This document shows, piece after piece, positions 22,374 to 34,425 of a DNA stretch of 64,000 bases (position 1 is its first letter; each line of letters opens with the position of its first letter). The DNA lies in the NCBI GenBank assembly GCA_947685225.1, contig CANTUV010000015.1, positions 5,394,001 to 5,458,000 on the forward strand, given 5' to 3'. The DNA comes from Garcia nutans. Its lineage: Eukaryota > Streptophyta > Magnoliopsida > Malpighiales > Euphorbiaceae. A model generated the notes under the pieces. The model saw nothing but the letters and a program-made list of their open reading frames with translations. It made no database searches and was not told the origin of the DNA. The translations under genes were made by a program, and so were the position numbers.

Positions 22374-23187
22374 TTCTCCCCTTCTTTAAAAAGATTTGTC
22401 CTCAAATCTGCATCATCATAAGGAGATAAATCAGTCACATTAAAAGTAGCACTAACACCATACTCACCAGGCAAGTCGATCTTGTATGCATTGTCATTGA
22501 TTTTCTCCAATACTTGGAATGGACCATCACCACGTGCATCAAGCTTACTCTTCCTTTGATTTGGAAACCTCTCCTTTCGGAAGTGTACCCAAACCCAATC
22601 GCCAGGAGCAAAGGCCATTTTCTTTCATCCCTTATTTGCCCTATCAGCATATGACTTGTTCTTTTTCTCTATATTTGCTCGAACCTTTTCATGCAAAGAC
22701 TTTATCAAATCAGCCTTCTTCTCACCATCCAAACTAGCAAGCTCATGTAAAGGCAAAGGAACAAGATCAAGTACAGTTAGTGGATTAAAACCATAAACAA
22801 TTTCAAATGGCGAATAACCTGTAGAAGAATGAATTGAACGATTATAAGCAAATTCAATGAAAGGTAAACAATCTTCCCAAGTGACCAAATTCTTCCCCAC
22901 TAAAGCTCTCAACAACGTACCAAGTGTACGATTCACTACTTCAGTTTGCCCATCTGTTTGTGGATGACAAGTAGTAGAAAACAAAAGCTTAGTTCCTAAT
23001 CTACTCCATAACACACGCCAAAAATGGGACAAAAACTTAGTATCTCTATCAGAAATAATTGTCCGAGGCACCCCATGTAAGCGAACAACATCTCTAAAGA
23101 ACAAATCAGCCACAACTTTGGCATCATCAGCTTTGTGACATGGAATAAAATGTGCCATCTTACTAAACCTATCAACAACCACAAAAT
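22145..23187 (-). pseudogene. Element B integrase core and C-terminal domain, running into the 3' LTR
   Basis: Integrase inserts element DNA into the chromosome. A frameshift near 23187 separates this part from the RT frame. The second catalytic Asp is in SDRDTKF and the Glu in TDGQTEVVNR; the first Asp is upstream of the frameshift, in SMDFVLG. A TGA at 22625-22627 interrupts the frame before the GPF/GPY-like part (GDWVWVHFRKERFP, DGPFQVLEKIND). The last roughly 75 codons lie within the LTR (22373-22145) and contain no canonical chromodomain. CRM elements instead carry a special C-terminal motif there. Confidence 0.85.
22374..22386 (-). other. Polypurine tract of element B
   Basis: On the minus strand AAGAAGGGGAGAA ends exactly where the 3' LTR starts (TGATGTAAACC). 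This purine run primes plus-strand DNA synthesis. It overlaps the coding frame of the integrase tail. Confidence 0.85.
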
Positions 23188-25011
23188 GCTATCTCTACTT
23201 TTCCTAGTCCTAGGCAAACCAAGCACAAAATCCATACTAATATCAACCCAAGGTGAACTAGGTACAGGTAATGGCATATAAAGACTATGAGGCATAGACT
23301 TAGATTTCGCCTGTCTACATGTAATACAAGCAGAACATAATCTCCCAACATCTTTATGCATAGACGGCCAATAAAAATGCTCAAACAGAATATCATAAGT
23401 CTTAGACACACCAAAATGCCCCATCAAACCACCACAATGAGATTCCAAAACAAGCAAATTACGCATGGAACATCTAGGCACACATAGTTTACTTCCCTTA
23501 AACAAATAACCATCCTGCCTAAAAAATGAATTAAAAGCTCCTTGTTCACATGCGACATAAACATTGCCAAAATCAATATCACCAATATATAAGTCCTTAA
23601 TATACTCAAAACCAAGCAATTTAGAACTTAAAACAGACAGCAATGTATATCTCCTAGACAACGCATTAGCAACAACATTATCCTTACCTTGCTTACACTT
23701 AATGACATAAGGAAATTTCTCAATTTGTTCAATCCACTTACCATGTCTTTTGTTCAACTTACCCTGGCCCTTTAAATGCTTGAGGGATTCATGGTCAGTG
23801 TGAATAATGAACTCCTTTGGCAGCAAATAATGCTCCCACACATTCAATGCCCTTACCAAAGCATGCAACTCCTTGTCATAGGTAGAATAATTCAGTTGCG
23901 CACCATTGAGCTTCTCACTAAAATATGCTATTGGCTTCTTTTCTTGCATCAAAACAGCCCCAATACCTATACCTGAAGCATCAAATTCAATCTCAAAAAT
24001 AGAATCAAAGTTAGGTAAAGCTAAAACAGGCGCAGTAGTGAGTTTTTCTTTCAAACTTTCAAACGATCGTTGTTGCTGTTCACCCCATTGAAATCCAACT
24101 TCCTTCTTGACAATACTTGTGAGTGGTGCGGCGATGGTAGAAAAATCCTTCACGAATCTCCTATAAAAACTCGCCAGCCCATGGAAGCTCTTCACTTCCG
24201 TCACACTCTTAGGAACAGGCCATTCCCTTATAGCTTTCACTTTCTCTTCATCAACTTCCAATCCCTGCGCACTAACAACAAAACCAAGAAAAACAAGCCT
24301 ATCCATGCAAAATGTGCACTTCTTAAGCTTTGCATATAAGTTCTCTTTTCTCAAAGCATCTAAAACCAACCTAACATGTTCTATATGCTCTTCCTTAGTC
24401 TTACTATAGATTAAAATATCATCAAAATAAACAACTACAAATCTGCCCAAATAAGCCCTCAAAACATGGTTCATCAACCTCATAAAAGTACTAGGTGCAT
24501 TAGACAACCCAAAAGGCATTACCAACCACTCATACAACCCATATTTTGTTTTAAAAGCTGTTTTCCATTCATCCCCAGGTTTCATACGAATTTGATGATA
24601 TCCACTCATAAGATCAATTTTAGTAAAATACCTTGCACCATGTAATTCGTCCAACATGTCATCAGGACGCGGTATAGGATGTCGATACTTCACGGTGATC
24701 TTATTTACAGCCCTACAATCAACACACATTCTCCACGTGCCATCTTTCTTTGGAACCAACAAAACAGGAACGGCACACGAACTTAAACTCTCTCGAATCA
24801 ACCCTTTCTCCAACAACTCTTCCACTTGTCTCTGCATCTCCTTGGTCTCCATCAGATTACTTCGATATGCTGGTCTATTTGGAATGGTAGAACCAGGTAT
24901 GAAGTCAATTTGATGTTTGATTCCTCTTAATGGTGGCAAACCACTAGGCAACTCCTCCGGAAACACATCTTGGAAATCCTGCAATAAAGACACAAAACTA
25001 GAAGGCAAATG
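23188..25011 (-). pseudogene. Element B RT, RNase H and integrase zinc-binding domain
   Basis: About 600 codons in one frame. RT has VPKKDGTWRMCVDCRA, the LVMPFGLSNAPSTF block and an intact catalytic box YFDDILIYS. RNase H follows with FDASGIGIGAVL, the YDKELHAL block and TDHESLKHL. The integrase zinc-binding segment (GHFGVSKTYD, CSACITCRQAK) and the first catalytic Asp (SMDFVLG) come before the frameshift near 23187. The ORF extends to 22996 only as out-of-frame sequence. A TAA at 25012-25014 separates it from protease, which is in the same frame. Confidence 0.88.
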
Positions 25012-25970
25012 TTAAAGTGAAACATCAATGTTAGCAAACAAAGTTTCCTTGTATATAATGAGTAACACAGGCTGCCCAACATTTAATTCTCTCGCTCTTG
25101 CATAAAAAGTTTGTTTTGCCTTCCCTTCTTTCTTATTTTCTCTCACCAATGGGCCAGTAATTTGATTAGTTTCTTTTCTGGCCTCTTTTCCCATTTTCTT
25201 CTCACTTTCACTCACCTTATCATGTTCTCTCGCACTCCCCTTGTTTTTGGAAGAAACAGCCCCAACCACTACTTTGGCCGAATCTTGCTTTGCTCTCTCA
25301 AGCATCTTTCGATGATCTTCATAAACCTCCAATGGTGATAATGGAACAAGAGTAACCAGCTTTCCCTCATAGGTAAACGTGTACCTATTTGAATGCCCAT
25401 CATGCTGTGCTTTCCTATCAAATTGCCAAGGTCTTCCCAATAACATATGGCCTGCTTGCATAGGAACTGCATCACACAACACTTCATCTTTATACCAGCC
25501 TATAGAGAATGGTATTCTCACTTGTTTAGTAACCTTCACCTCTCCACTATCATTAAACCATTGTAGTCTATATGGATTGGGATATTTTAAACAAGTCAAT
25601 TTCAGCTTCTCCACCATTGTCTCACTTGTGGCATTAGTACAACTACCGCTGTCAATGATGAGCATACAAACCTTACCATCAACTAAACAACTAGAATAAA
25701 ATATGTTATCTCGCTGCTCAAGACCCTCTCCCTTCACCTGCATATTCAAAGAACGCCTAGCAACTAACAGTTCACCATGTTCAGCCATCAACACATTTTC
25801 AACTTGCTCACTACACTCATCATCATCATCATACATGTCATTCACATCATTATCAACATCACTATGATCAAAATCAGAAATTATACCCCCATCATTAGTA
25901 GCAATCATAACTCTCCTATTTGGACATTCAGAAGCAATATGCCCATTCCCTAAACATTTGAAACATTTAA
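25012..25970 (-). pseudogene. Element B Gag zinc knuckle and protease
   Basis: The frame is open from about 26000. A perfect CCHC knuckle, CFKCLGNGHIASEC, lies near 25960-25920 and would bind element RNA. An acidic stretch (residues 12-40 counted from the Met at 25908) precedes the protease with active site DSGS at residue 86 and LLGRPW near residue 157. A Lys/Glu-rich linker leads to RT after the TAA at 25012. Two stops close together near 26004-26012 separate the knuckle from the Gag core. Confidence 0.85.
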
Positions 25971-26157
25971 TATCTCTACTAGGAGTAGTATTAGAAATAC
26001 CTTATTGCTACCTATTTGGACCACCATTCGTCCCTTTTCCACTTGTAGGTGGAGGATTGTTCCTTTGGAAGGAATTCTTGAAATCTCCACTTCTTGAGGA
26101 CGAATTGGTACTAGTGTTTTGAGGTCCTCTGTAGGTCGAACTACTTCCACCCATATT

Positions 26158-26949
26158 CTAAAATTTGCTAGAACCAGACTTGGTGTAATTCTTGCTCTTT
26201 AGTCTCCTTTCTATCTTCATGGCCTTTTCAACCAATTCTCCCATGGAATTGTAATCATACATTTCCAGCTCATTTGCTATGTTTGAATTTAGACCCCCAA
26301 GGAATCTAGACATCAACCTCTGCTCATCCTCTTCAATATCAGCTCTTGCCATGATAATCTCCATCTCCTTGTGGTATTCTTCAACACTCTTACCACCTTG
26401 GATCAGCCTTGCCAACCTATTATACAAATCCCTATAGTAATGAGAAAGGACAAACCTTATTCTCATTAAGTCTTTCAAAGTCTCCAAATCAGGTACGGGT
26501 CTCAATCCCTTTCCTCTCCTATTAGATTTGTGGGACTTCTTCTCTTCTGAATAATTATGGCATTCAAAAATCTGCTCCACCTTTCTCTCCCATTCAATGT
26601 ACTCTTCAGCATTGTTTCTCCCTTCAAAGGAAGGTACCTTCATCTTTATGGAAGTAAGGTCATTGTCATTTGCTGGGTTATTTTCACCAACCTCTTCATT
26701 ACCTCTAGGTGCTCTACGATCTCCTTCACCGATTCTTAGTAGAACCCTTTGTGGTAACCTCACTTGAGCTGCTGGTTGCTGCTCTCTTTCTCTCATCATT
26801 AGATTCATGCTCTCTTGTAGAGTAGCCATCATTCTTGCCATCTCATTCATCCTTTCATTACTTTGCTGCATATATGTCTCAAAATTGCTAGAACCTTCTT
26901 GGACATTTTCCTCCCCATCTTGCAAGTTCTGGTTTCTCCCACTACTCAT
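26158..26949 (-). pseudogene. gag: Element B Gag core, with internal deletion
   Basis: The first ATG in frame is at 26949-26947. After a Gln/Met-rich N-terminal part (a possible coiled coil, residues about 22-55) comes the gag domain: MKVPSFEGRNNAEEYIEWER, HYYRDLYNRLARL and a block ending in MKIERRLK. Around residue 145 the usual hydrophobic stretch of this domain, with a conserved Trp pair, is missing; the text jumps from SEEKK to a basic segment without losing the frame. A TAG at 26158-26160 ends the ORF before the zinc knuckle. Confidence 0.85.
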
Positions 26950-27909
26950 GATCACAAACACAAACTCACAAAGAAAAGATTAGTAATAAACAAAATTCAC
27001 TCAAAGTGTTTCGCTCTTACCTCACCTTTGCTGATTCTTCGATTGCACTTCAGAATCGAGGCTCACAAATCAATCTGCCAAGCACGTTCAAGGAAGCTAG
27101 AAACCTAATTCCTAGACACCTAGAAAAGAAACTCGACGATTTGGAGGCGACACAAGGAAATTTGTGTCACACTATTATCATAAACCAGAGAGTTGGAACA
27201 AGCAAATAACATTCCAGCAACGTAACGGAATCCAAAAAACGGTAGCTCAATCAAGAATTAGAAACAAAGAGGTAAAAATATGACAATTCTGGCCAAGATG
27301 TATCAAAACCAATCCACCTTTAACAATCTGATTTATGGACCTATTGATTCTACCCAAGAAAGGTAGTGTCAAGTCTTCCTAAACTAAAGAGAATTTCGAA
27401 TTCCCCTTTGCAATAGCAGCCCCCACAATTCGAACAAAAAAACAGCCCCAAAAAGAAAAAATGGAAATTTTGTGGCCTAAAAATTTTGATTGCTTCTAAC
27501 CCACTTCAAACCAACCACGGAACCTTTAATTACTAAGAAACAGAAAATTTTTTGTTGGAGTACTTTTGTACTCTTTTTTTTTAAGGGATAGATCACTATC
27601 TCTAGATCACCCCCCCAAAATACTAAACAAAAATCAATAAATAGAAGCTTAAACAGCACACAAATTATTGCAACTCAAACGGAAAGATCCGTATACTTTA
27701 AAAATTGAAAACGAATTAACTATAGTGAAGTAGGTGAAAACGATTTGGACTATGATGAAAAGGGGACACAAACGAATTGGGGTATGGGGAAAGAAGAAAT
27801 TTCGAATAAAATAAAAGAACCCTAAAAAAAAGAATTGAACAAATGAAGAGTCTAACGGAAATAAAAACAAGCCCTAGAAAGACAGATAGATAAAGATTTA
27901 CCTGTAATT
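26950..27909 (-). other. Untranslated leader of element B
   Basis: Nearly 1 kb between PBS and gag, A/T-rich, with no conserved domain on either strand. Small ORFs here start and stop at random positions. Confidence 0.7.
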
Positions 27910-27922
27910 GGCTCTGATACCA
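27910..27922 (-). other. Primer binding site of element B
   Basis: On the minus strand TGGTATCAGAGCC, the complement of the initiator tRNA-Met 3' end, lies two bases behind the 5' LTR. Confidence 0.92.
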
Positions 27923-27924
27923 AA

Positions 27925-28837
27925 TGACGCGGAACCCTATGGCAATGAAGGCCTCAAACCCCAACGCGCGCTTCGATATAGAAATCCAAGAACAAGGATA
28001 AACCACCCTCTATAGCACCCAATGCTTAGCGAAGCAAGAACACTAATGATGGAAGGATTTGGAAGGACGGATCAGAAGAACGCCACAATCGAAATTGATA
28101 AGATAGTCTGATTCGTGATGCAATCAATGAAAGAAGCAAAATCTCTCACTCTCTCAAAGATGGCCGAAATTTGCATAAAAAGAAATCTGAATATAATTTT
28201 GTCAAAAGTTCCTCTTACAAGAAAATAAGGCCCTATTTATAGAAAAACAAATTAAAATTCGTAACTATCCTAACCCTAGTGAAAAAAGGAAAATTACAAA
28301 GTCAAAATCCTTGTCAAATAAGGAAAATATCATCCTAACCAACTAAGGAAAGAAGGATCCTTGTCAAATAAGGAAAATATCATCCTAACCAACTAAGGAA
28401 AGAAGGATCCTTGTCAAATAAGGAAAATATCATCCTAACCAACTAAGGAAAGAAGGGAACCACATCCCATGTGCATGGGTGTGAACACAGCCCATGTGCA
28501 TGAAAGAATAGGTCGCCCATGTGACAAAAGTGGTCCCAAAAAACCTAATTTCGTCCAAGGCCCATGTGCTTGCATGTGGGCTGCCTTCCTTACTCCTTTC
28601 TTGCTCCTCTAGCCCATTTTTAATGCCTTATCTTCCATATAAACATTCAGCATCACAATCAGTCTTTGTTGGTCTTCCAACTCCATACTGCACTTGTTTA
28701 TTGCTAATTCAGTCACCTCCCTTGTAACAAAGTCTTGAACATGCAATCCAAGAGTGACGCCATACTTCCTTGCTTTATTCCTTGTCAATGGTCCTTGTTG
28801 TAGCACCAAAGGATCCTTGCCATGTTGGTTTACATCA
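27925..28837 (-). repeat. 5' LTR of element B (913 bp)
   Basis: Starts TGACGCGGAACC and ends TTTACATCA on the plus strand. It carries three 50-bp repeats at 28308-28457, a minus-strand TATA box CTATAAATAG at 28233-28242, and the CCCATGTGCATGGG cluster at about 28464-28580. It is 50 bp longer than the other LTR, exactly one repeat unit. Confidence 0.92.
28308..28457. repeat. 50-bp tandem repeat, three copies, in B 5' LTR
   Basis: Units start TCCTTGTCAAATAAGG at 28308, 28358 and 28408. The other LTR has units only at 21894 and 21944. Confidence 0.93.
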
Positions 28838-28842
28838 GTAAG

Positions 28843-29100
28843 CATACACAACTCAATGCTATGGAGCAATTCCCTTATCTAGTAAAGTCATTCGAATCAT
28901 GACGCCTAGATATGCTAATTTATAAATATCAAGCTAGATTTCTCATTGGTTGAGCACCAAAATTAACAAAAACCAACAAGATTTTTTATGACAGTAATTT
29001 ATTCAAATAAATTTAAATTTGAAAAACAAGATTGTTCCAATTAAATATTGAAGAAAGTAAAATTGAAAAGCAACATTCAAGCTAAGGAAAGTTTGTTGAG
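28843..29100 (-). other. Element F non-coding sequence between B and gag
   Basis: AT-rich, no ORF. It was directly joined to 21510 before B inserted, so it links F's gag to its 3' UTR. Confidence 0.6.
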
Positions 29101-30008
29101 TTAAGCTTCTTTTCCTTTCACATCTTCAACATCTTCATCTTGAAAGGATGATAAAACAAAATCTTCTTCCAATCCCTTTCCTACCATGAAGGTTACTGGT
29201 GGTGGGACTCTTCCAAACTTAGGCAAAGGGTCGTTCTTGGTATTGGGCTTATCCGGCTCAGGTAGCTTATCACTATCAATCAAATCTTGGATCTCATGCC
29301 TTAGACAAGCACATTTATCTATTTCATGCCCTTGCATTTGATGAAATTGACAGAAGGCCTCAGCATTGAAGTTTGGTGGCAGGGGATTAAGTAACGGTCA
29401 AGGAGCTAACGGTTGTAACAACCCTTTCTTTTGTAACTTGCTAAAAACCCATGATAGAGGTTTCCCCAATTTTGAGAATTGTCTTTTATTTCCTTTACCT
29501 GTCACATTAACATCAACTTCTTTTAGCATGCTTTGATTGATAGGCTGATAATTCCCTTTCTCATACCTTCTTATTGAAAAGCAATTTTTCTCCCTTTCCC
29601 ACTTTTCAATTTGTAGACCTGCTTGGAGGAGATCTTTGAAATCCCTTATAAGGGTGTGAGATATCCTTTCATGGAGATTGGGCAGGATGCCTCTCATGAT
29701 CATCCTTATTTGATCAGATTCATCAGGCCTTTTCTTGAGCAAAGCAGCCTTATTTCTCCACCTTTTCACATAGTCCATAAAATTCCCATTTGGCCTTTGT
29801 CTAATGGACTCAACTTCCATTAAGGTAACTTCGAGCTTGACATTATACCCATATTGCTGAATGAAAGCCTTGTACAACATGTCCCAATCTTTTTGAGTAC
29901 TTTCCTCCAAGGTGTTGAACCAATTTTGGACAATAGGTTCTAATGAGAACATGAAATATCTCAGAGTTTGAGCTTTAGTAGTGCGGACAGACTGCATAGC
30001 AGTGATAT
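29101..30008 (-). pseudogene. gag: Element F Gag (TAT type), N-terminus cut off by G
   Basis: Close relative of the Gag at 3430-5052: LRYFMFSLEPIVQNWF, the DYVKRWRNKAALLKKRP block and a zinc-knuckle-like segment. An in-frame TGA at 29398-29400 splits it, and the C-terminal acidic tail stops at 29101. The N-terminal half is missing because element G inserted at 30008. The open frame runs on to 30141, but its first 44 or so codons come from the LTR of G and are not Gag. Confidence 0.88.
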
Positions 30009-31619
30009 TGTAACACCCCCGTACCCCATATACGCTCACCGCATACACCCGCTCAACACATGATATATGTATACCGGATAAAGGGGTGCCACGGGTCATT
30101 TTAAACAAACCAATCTTTACAATAAAATCAAAATTCATCATTTCTAAAATCTGAATAAACTAAAACATTTAATTTATTCAAAATTTAATGTTTAACATAT
30201 TGTCATCATAAGTCAGTCCAAGTAAACTTAAAACATTTAAATTGAATTATAAATAGTAATAGATAAAACATTCATTCATTAGAATACATACATGTATATA
30301 TATATATAGCATTAGTACCCAAAAGTTTATCCAAAATATTTGTTAAATAAGTAGCAGAAAATACATATGTATATATATCAAAATCAATGTTTACAAAATT
30401 ATAGAATTTATACATGCTGGCAGTTTGTCTCGGATCTTGATGTCCAAAACTCAACACTGCTCTCACAAACTCAAGCCTAGACTCGACTCGGTCTAGACGA
30501 GCTCCCCGGCACAACCGGATCTACCTTGTCACCTGCGCGATGAACCACAATCGCACTAAGCAAAAAGCTTAGTGGTACAATCTTTGATTCAATAAAGATC
30601 AATGCGATGCTCATACACAATACATATGAATATATATCAAGTCATTACATTATATCTCAAAATATTCATCATTTGCATCACATTTCATAATTTACATTAA
30701 AATAAAGACAAGCATGGGCTCAAAAGAATCTAATATGCTATTCAAAGTTCAGAGTTACTGCTTTGGTCCATAATCACATTTATCAAGCCCGTAGGCAATA
30801 TATATATATATATATATCCATGGATAATGTAACAGACCCCATCTATTGGACCTCAACCCGGCTAGGCTCTTGGGCCCCAGTATCTTGGTCCTCAACCCGG
30901 CTAGACTGTTACTGTTTTTGAGCCTTACGACCCAGTCTTTTCACCTTAAAAACATCATATTTCACATTTATCAGCTAGGCTCAGCTTACGACCTGGTCTT
31001 TACACCTGCCCAGCAATTCATAGGCATGCCACCAAACCCAGAACTCTGAAAATTGAATAACATACTAGGCATAAAATTAATTCATTTACCTCATTATCAT
31101 TTTCTTTCACAATTCATTTCTCATTTCATTTCTCATAATCAATTAGGCTTATTGCCTTATTATTCCTCATTTTCTCATATTTTCTCATTCTTCTCTTTTG
31201 TATCAATGTCAATTTGTTACATTATGTTTTCACATATCATATCAATTAATTCAACATTTCTTTTCATGTACAACACATTACTCAATTGCATTGATACATC
31301 AACATAATTCACATCATGCATATCATAATATATAACTCATTCATCAACAATATATCAATTAACTTAACACCTTTCTCCACTAAATGTGTTAAGTCCCAAT
31401 GTCATGTAAATGTATGCAATCATTCAAAGTTTGTACTTACCTCTTAAAACAACAACACCACTCTATCAACTTCCTCTTCCAAGATATCCCTCAAACCTTG
31501 GCTAGGGTAACTCAATTCTCTTTGAAACCTAATCCAAAGGTGATCCACAACACTCACTTAGTGATACACATAAGAGAATAAGGAAGAGAACTATCTAGGG
31601 AAGACTCTACACTTGACAT

Positions 31620-31889
31620 GCTCAACAACACGGGCGTGTCCCTGACCGTGCCCTAAACCCTCAACACAGAAGCTTTGACATGCTTAGTGACATGGGCATG
31701 TCACTGCACGTGTCAATTCTCCTCCAACACAGAAGCTATGACACACTCAGTGACATAGGCGTGTCACTGGATGTGTCAATCAACAAACAACACAGTAGCC
31801 ATGACACGCTCAGTGACATGGGCGTGTCATTGGCCATGTCAATGCTACTACAACACAGAAGCTATGACATGCTCAGTGACATGGGCGTG
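31620..31889. repeat. Minisatellite of about 60 bp in G 3' LTR
   Basis: About four units, each with CAACACAGAAGC followed by a TGACATGGGCGTGTCA-like near palindrome. The unit is degenerate. The same array is in the other LTR at about 62165-62400. The small ORFs across it are periodic translations of the repeat. Confidence 0.85.
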
Positions 31890-33506
31890 TGTTGCGATCT
31901 AATTGACAGTACTAGAACTACACTCGTAAGTATACGAGGCTGCTGTAGTATCTTGGTGAACACCTCAAGGTCGTCTCACAAGGAAGCTAAATAAGCTAAT
32001 TGATTATCATATTGCAAATAACAAATTGTAATAAATTTAAATTGCTAACAACTAATGAAAACAGATGATTGAAGTTTAAAATAATAAAAGTAAGCTGAGC
32101 TGATATATTGATTCACTTAATAGAAATGTCTAGGGTTTGCACTTCTCTACTAACTTATATGTATGAACGGTTATTCCTCTCAACCAATTTAATTTCAAAG
32201 ACTAGATCTCAGGCAACTTAATTAATCTAATTCACCTAAGTCCCTAATTGAATTGTTCCAGCATTAGACTTCATCTCTCAATCCTTCATCTAATACCTTA
32301 AATACATAATTGGTGGCCAATCAATTATATATTAACAGTAATCCATTCAATCAAGGCTAAAGAAATAAATCAGTTAAGAGTAATAACCAATTCATACAAT
32401 CATAGTAGATCCATACAAACCCTAGACTAGATCAAATTAGTTCATAATGATGCTCTCAAACATATTCATCTTATTAAAATTCAAAGAAATCAGTTTAGAC
32501 ATAATAGAATTCATGAATACAATTCCAAAGAAATTTAAGAGATAAAGTTTGAGAACAAAACCAAATTACAAACTCCCTTTAGCTCTGAAGAATCTCTTGA
32601 TCAGATCTTTGCTAGAAGAATGTTGCAAATGGCTAAAACAAATTTAATCTAGACTGTTTGAATCAAAGTGTAATCAATAATCTCAAAGAAAATAATTTGG
32701 AAACCCTAAAGTTATCTTTGATGGCTGATCAGAAAATCTCTCTAATCTCCTTTCAAAAACCCTAATCGCCTATTATTTATACGAAACCTCACTCTAAAAA
32801 TCTGCATTTCCTGTCTTCCTTTAGTCCATAGAGTGACACTGCCAGTGGCTTGGCCGTGTCATGTGACACGGCCAGTTTCTTGGCCGTGTCACCTGAATGT
32901 GTCTGCTTCTGTGTGATTTTCATCTTTTCTTCTTTGCAGTTGAGTGTGACACGGCCAAGCTTGGGTGAGCTTGGCCGTGTTTGATGTTTTTGGAGGGACA
33001 CGACCAGTGGCTTGGCCGTGTTCCCTGGGTGTGTCAGCTACTGATCTCTTCGTTCTTTGCTTTTCTTTCTTTGGTTCCTTCCTTGGCTATGTGTGGGACA
33101 CGGCCAAGCTTCCTAGCCGTGTCATGTGACACGGCCAGTGGCTTGGCCGTGTCCTCTAAGTGTGTCAGTTACTGCCCAAATTTTCCTTCTCTCTTTGTTC
33201 TTTGGTTTTGCCCTTAAGGTGAGACATGCTTCATGCTACACTTTCTTCTAAGGAAACAATTTGCATATTAACCTAAAAGAAACACTTAAACAAACTTTAA
33301 ACAAGAATCAAATAAACATTAATCAACAACACATAAACACCACACTAAAAACTAGAACAAAAATGACATAAACACTGAAATAAATTAAAACTACCAAAAT
33401 TGATGAAAACACTAAATAAAAATATTAAAACTACCAAAATACCTAAAGAAAACAATAATCATCATAATAAATAAGATACAATTCTATGAAAAAAACTAAT
33501 AAAATA
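31890..33506 (-). mobile_element. Solo LTR J, Athila-like, inserted in G
   Basis: Reads as the reverse complement of an LTR like those of element C: it starts TGTTGCGATC and ends CTAATAAAATA (terminal CA mutated to TA). The flanks are GCGTG (31885-31889) and ACGTG (33507-33511), a TSD with one change. No internal region remains. It has a minus-strand TATA box TATAAATA at 32774-32781 and, upstream of it on that strand, the CACGGCC dyad cluster at about 32830-33160. Confidence 0.88.
32774..32781 (-). promoter_or_regulatory. TATA box of solo LTR J
   Basis: TATAAATA on the minus strand, at the place homologous to the TATA box of element C, downstream of the dyad cluster. Confidence 0.6.
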
Positions 33507-34364
33507 ACGTGTCAGTGCTCGTGTCACCAACCTAGAAAATAGAACCAACGACACGCCCAAAGACATGGCCTTGTTCATGGGCATGTCAGGCCAAAAACCC
33601 TGAAATCGACACCAACAAAGCCACAACCCACAATCATCTTCCAAAAACCATACCAACAACACACAAACTCAATCAAAACCATCAACAATCCATATAATAC
33701 TTGAGTAAACCTTAAAACAACTCAAAAATCACACAATCCACACACTTGCCTCTTTCACCAAACTCAACCCTTTTTCTCTTCAATCCAAACCCAAAAATCA
33801 AAGTTACCAAGACAAAACACTTCAAACACACCCAAAATAACCATAAACACATCTACAACAACCATCCAATAAACCCAAGAACACAAACTCAAAAGAAAAC
33901 CAAGAAACAAGTTAGAAACTTACCAAAAGTGAAGAAAATTTTTAAAACTCCAACTTGATCTCTTAAAAACCTTCAATCTCTTGAGCTTGGAAGTAAGAAA
34001 ATCCCTTCTCCTTTGGTTGATAAGGGTGACCAGCCAAAGAGAAGAAAAGAAGAAGATGAAGATGAAAGAAGAAGAAGAAGAAAGAAAGAAAGAAAGTCAA
34101 CACTCTTCTCTTTTAACCAAACCACTTTTCCCCAAATTACTCTCCACCATACATTTAAACAATATAATAATCACCCACTAACATAATCTTCCACTTACAT
34201 TAAATAATCCATTTAATTAATCAAAATATCTCTATTGACCAAAAAGTCATAATCTTATATATATTGTTTTTATCTCCATATACATAACATATATACTTTA
34301 AATTATTTAATCCAATACAACAATTAACACTATAAAATTTTAGGGTATCTTTAGGGATATTACA

Positions 34365-34377
34365 ATTCTCCCCCTCT
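34365..34377 (-). other. Polypurine tract of element G
   Basis: AGAGGGGGAGAAT on the minus strand, directly before the 3' LTR start TGTAATATCCC. Confidence 0.88.
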
Positions 34378-34425
34378 ACAAAATAATTTCATCCTCGAAA
34401 TTACCTGTTCTCAAGTTTTGAATAA

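Larger units (their letters stand above)
21511..28837 (-). mobile_element. CRM-like chromovirus element B, complete ends, decayed coding
   Basis: LTRs at 21511-22373 and 27925-28837 with TSD GTAAG at 21506-21510 and 28838-28842. The PBS (27910-27922) matches initiator tRNA-Met and a polypurine tract touches the left LTR. The minus strand encodes Gag, zinc knuckle, protease, RT, RNase H and integrase in one frame for most of its length, broken by several stops, a frameshift and a Gag deletion. The end of pol reads into the 3' LTR, a feature known from CRM (centromeric) chromoviruses; the RT and integrase sequences also look like that clade. I have not confirmed the clade by phylogeny. Confidence 0.85.
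17940..30008 (-). mobile_element. TAT-lineage element F, interrupted by element B and cut by G
   Basis: Right of the TAT LTR lie a candidate polypurine tract, a 3.5-kb 3' UTR-like region with two tandem-repeat arrays, the insertion B (21511-28837), 0.26 kb more non-coding sequence, and a TAT gag (29101-30008). At 30008 the insertion of G cuts gag. Removing B joins 21510 to 28843, so gag is followed almost directly by the 3' UTR; protease, RT and integrase are missing. That the gag piece and the 3' UTR belong to one element is inferred from shared strand, shared lineage and continuity across B. Confidence 0.65.
30009..34364 (-). repeat. 3' LTR of element G, split by solo LTR J
   Basis: Begins TGTAACACCCCC and ends GGGATATTACA. 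Without J it is about 2.7 kb. On the minus strand: donor-like sites near 33923 and 31440, an acceptor-like site at 31529-31530, inverted-repeat arms at 30748 and 31042, and a hairpin ACTAAGC/GCTTAGT at 30555-30573. A repeat rich in CGTGTCA is at 31620-31889. Short TATATA runs occur at 30297 and 30800. Confidence 0.88.

Noticed and set aside
31680..31994. ORF with a 20-residue repeat (also near 62218-62433)
   Set aside because: Translation of the 60-bp LTR minisatellite; units carry stops in the other copy, and the end of the ORF runs into solo LTR J.
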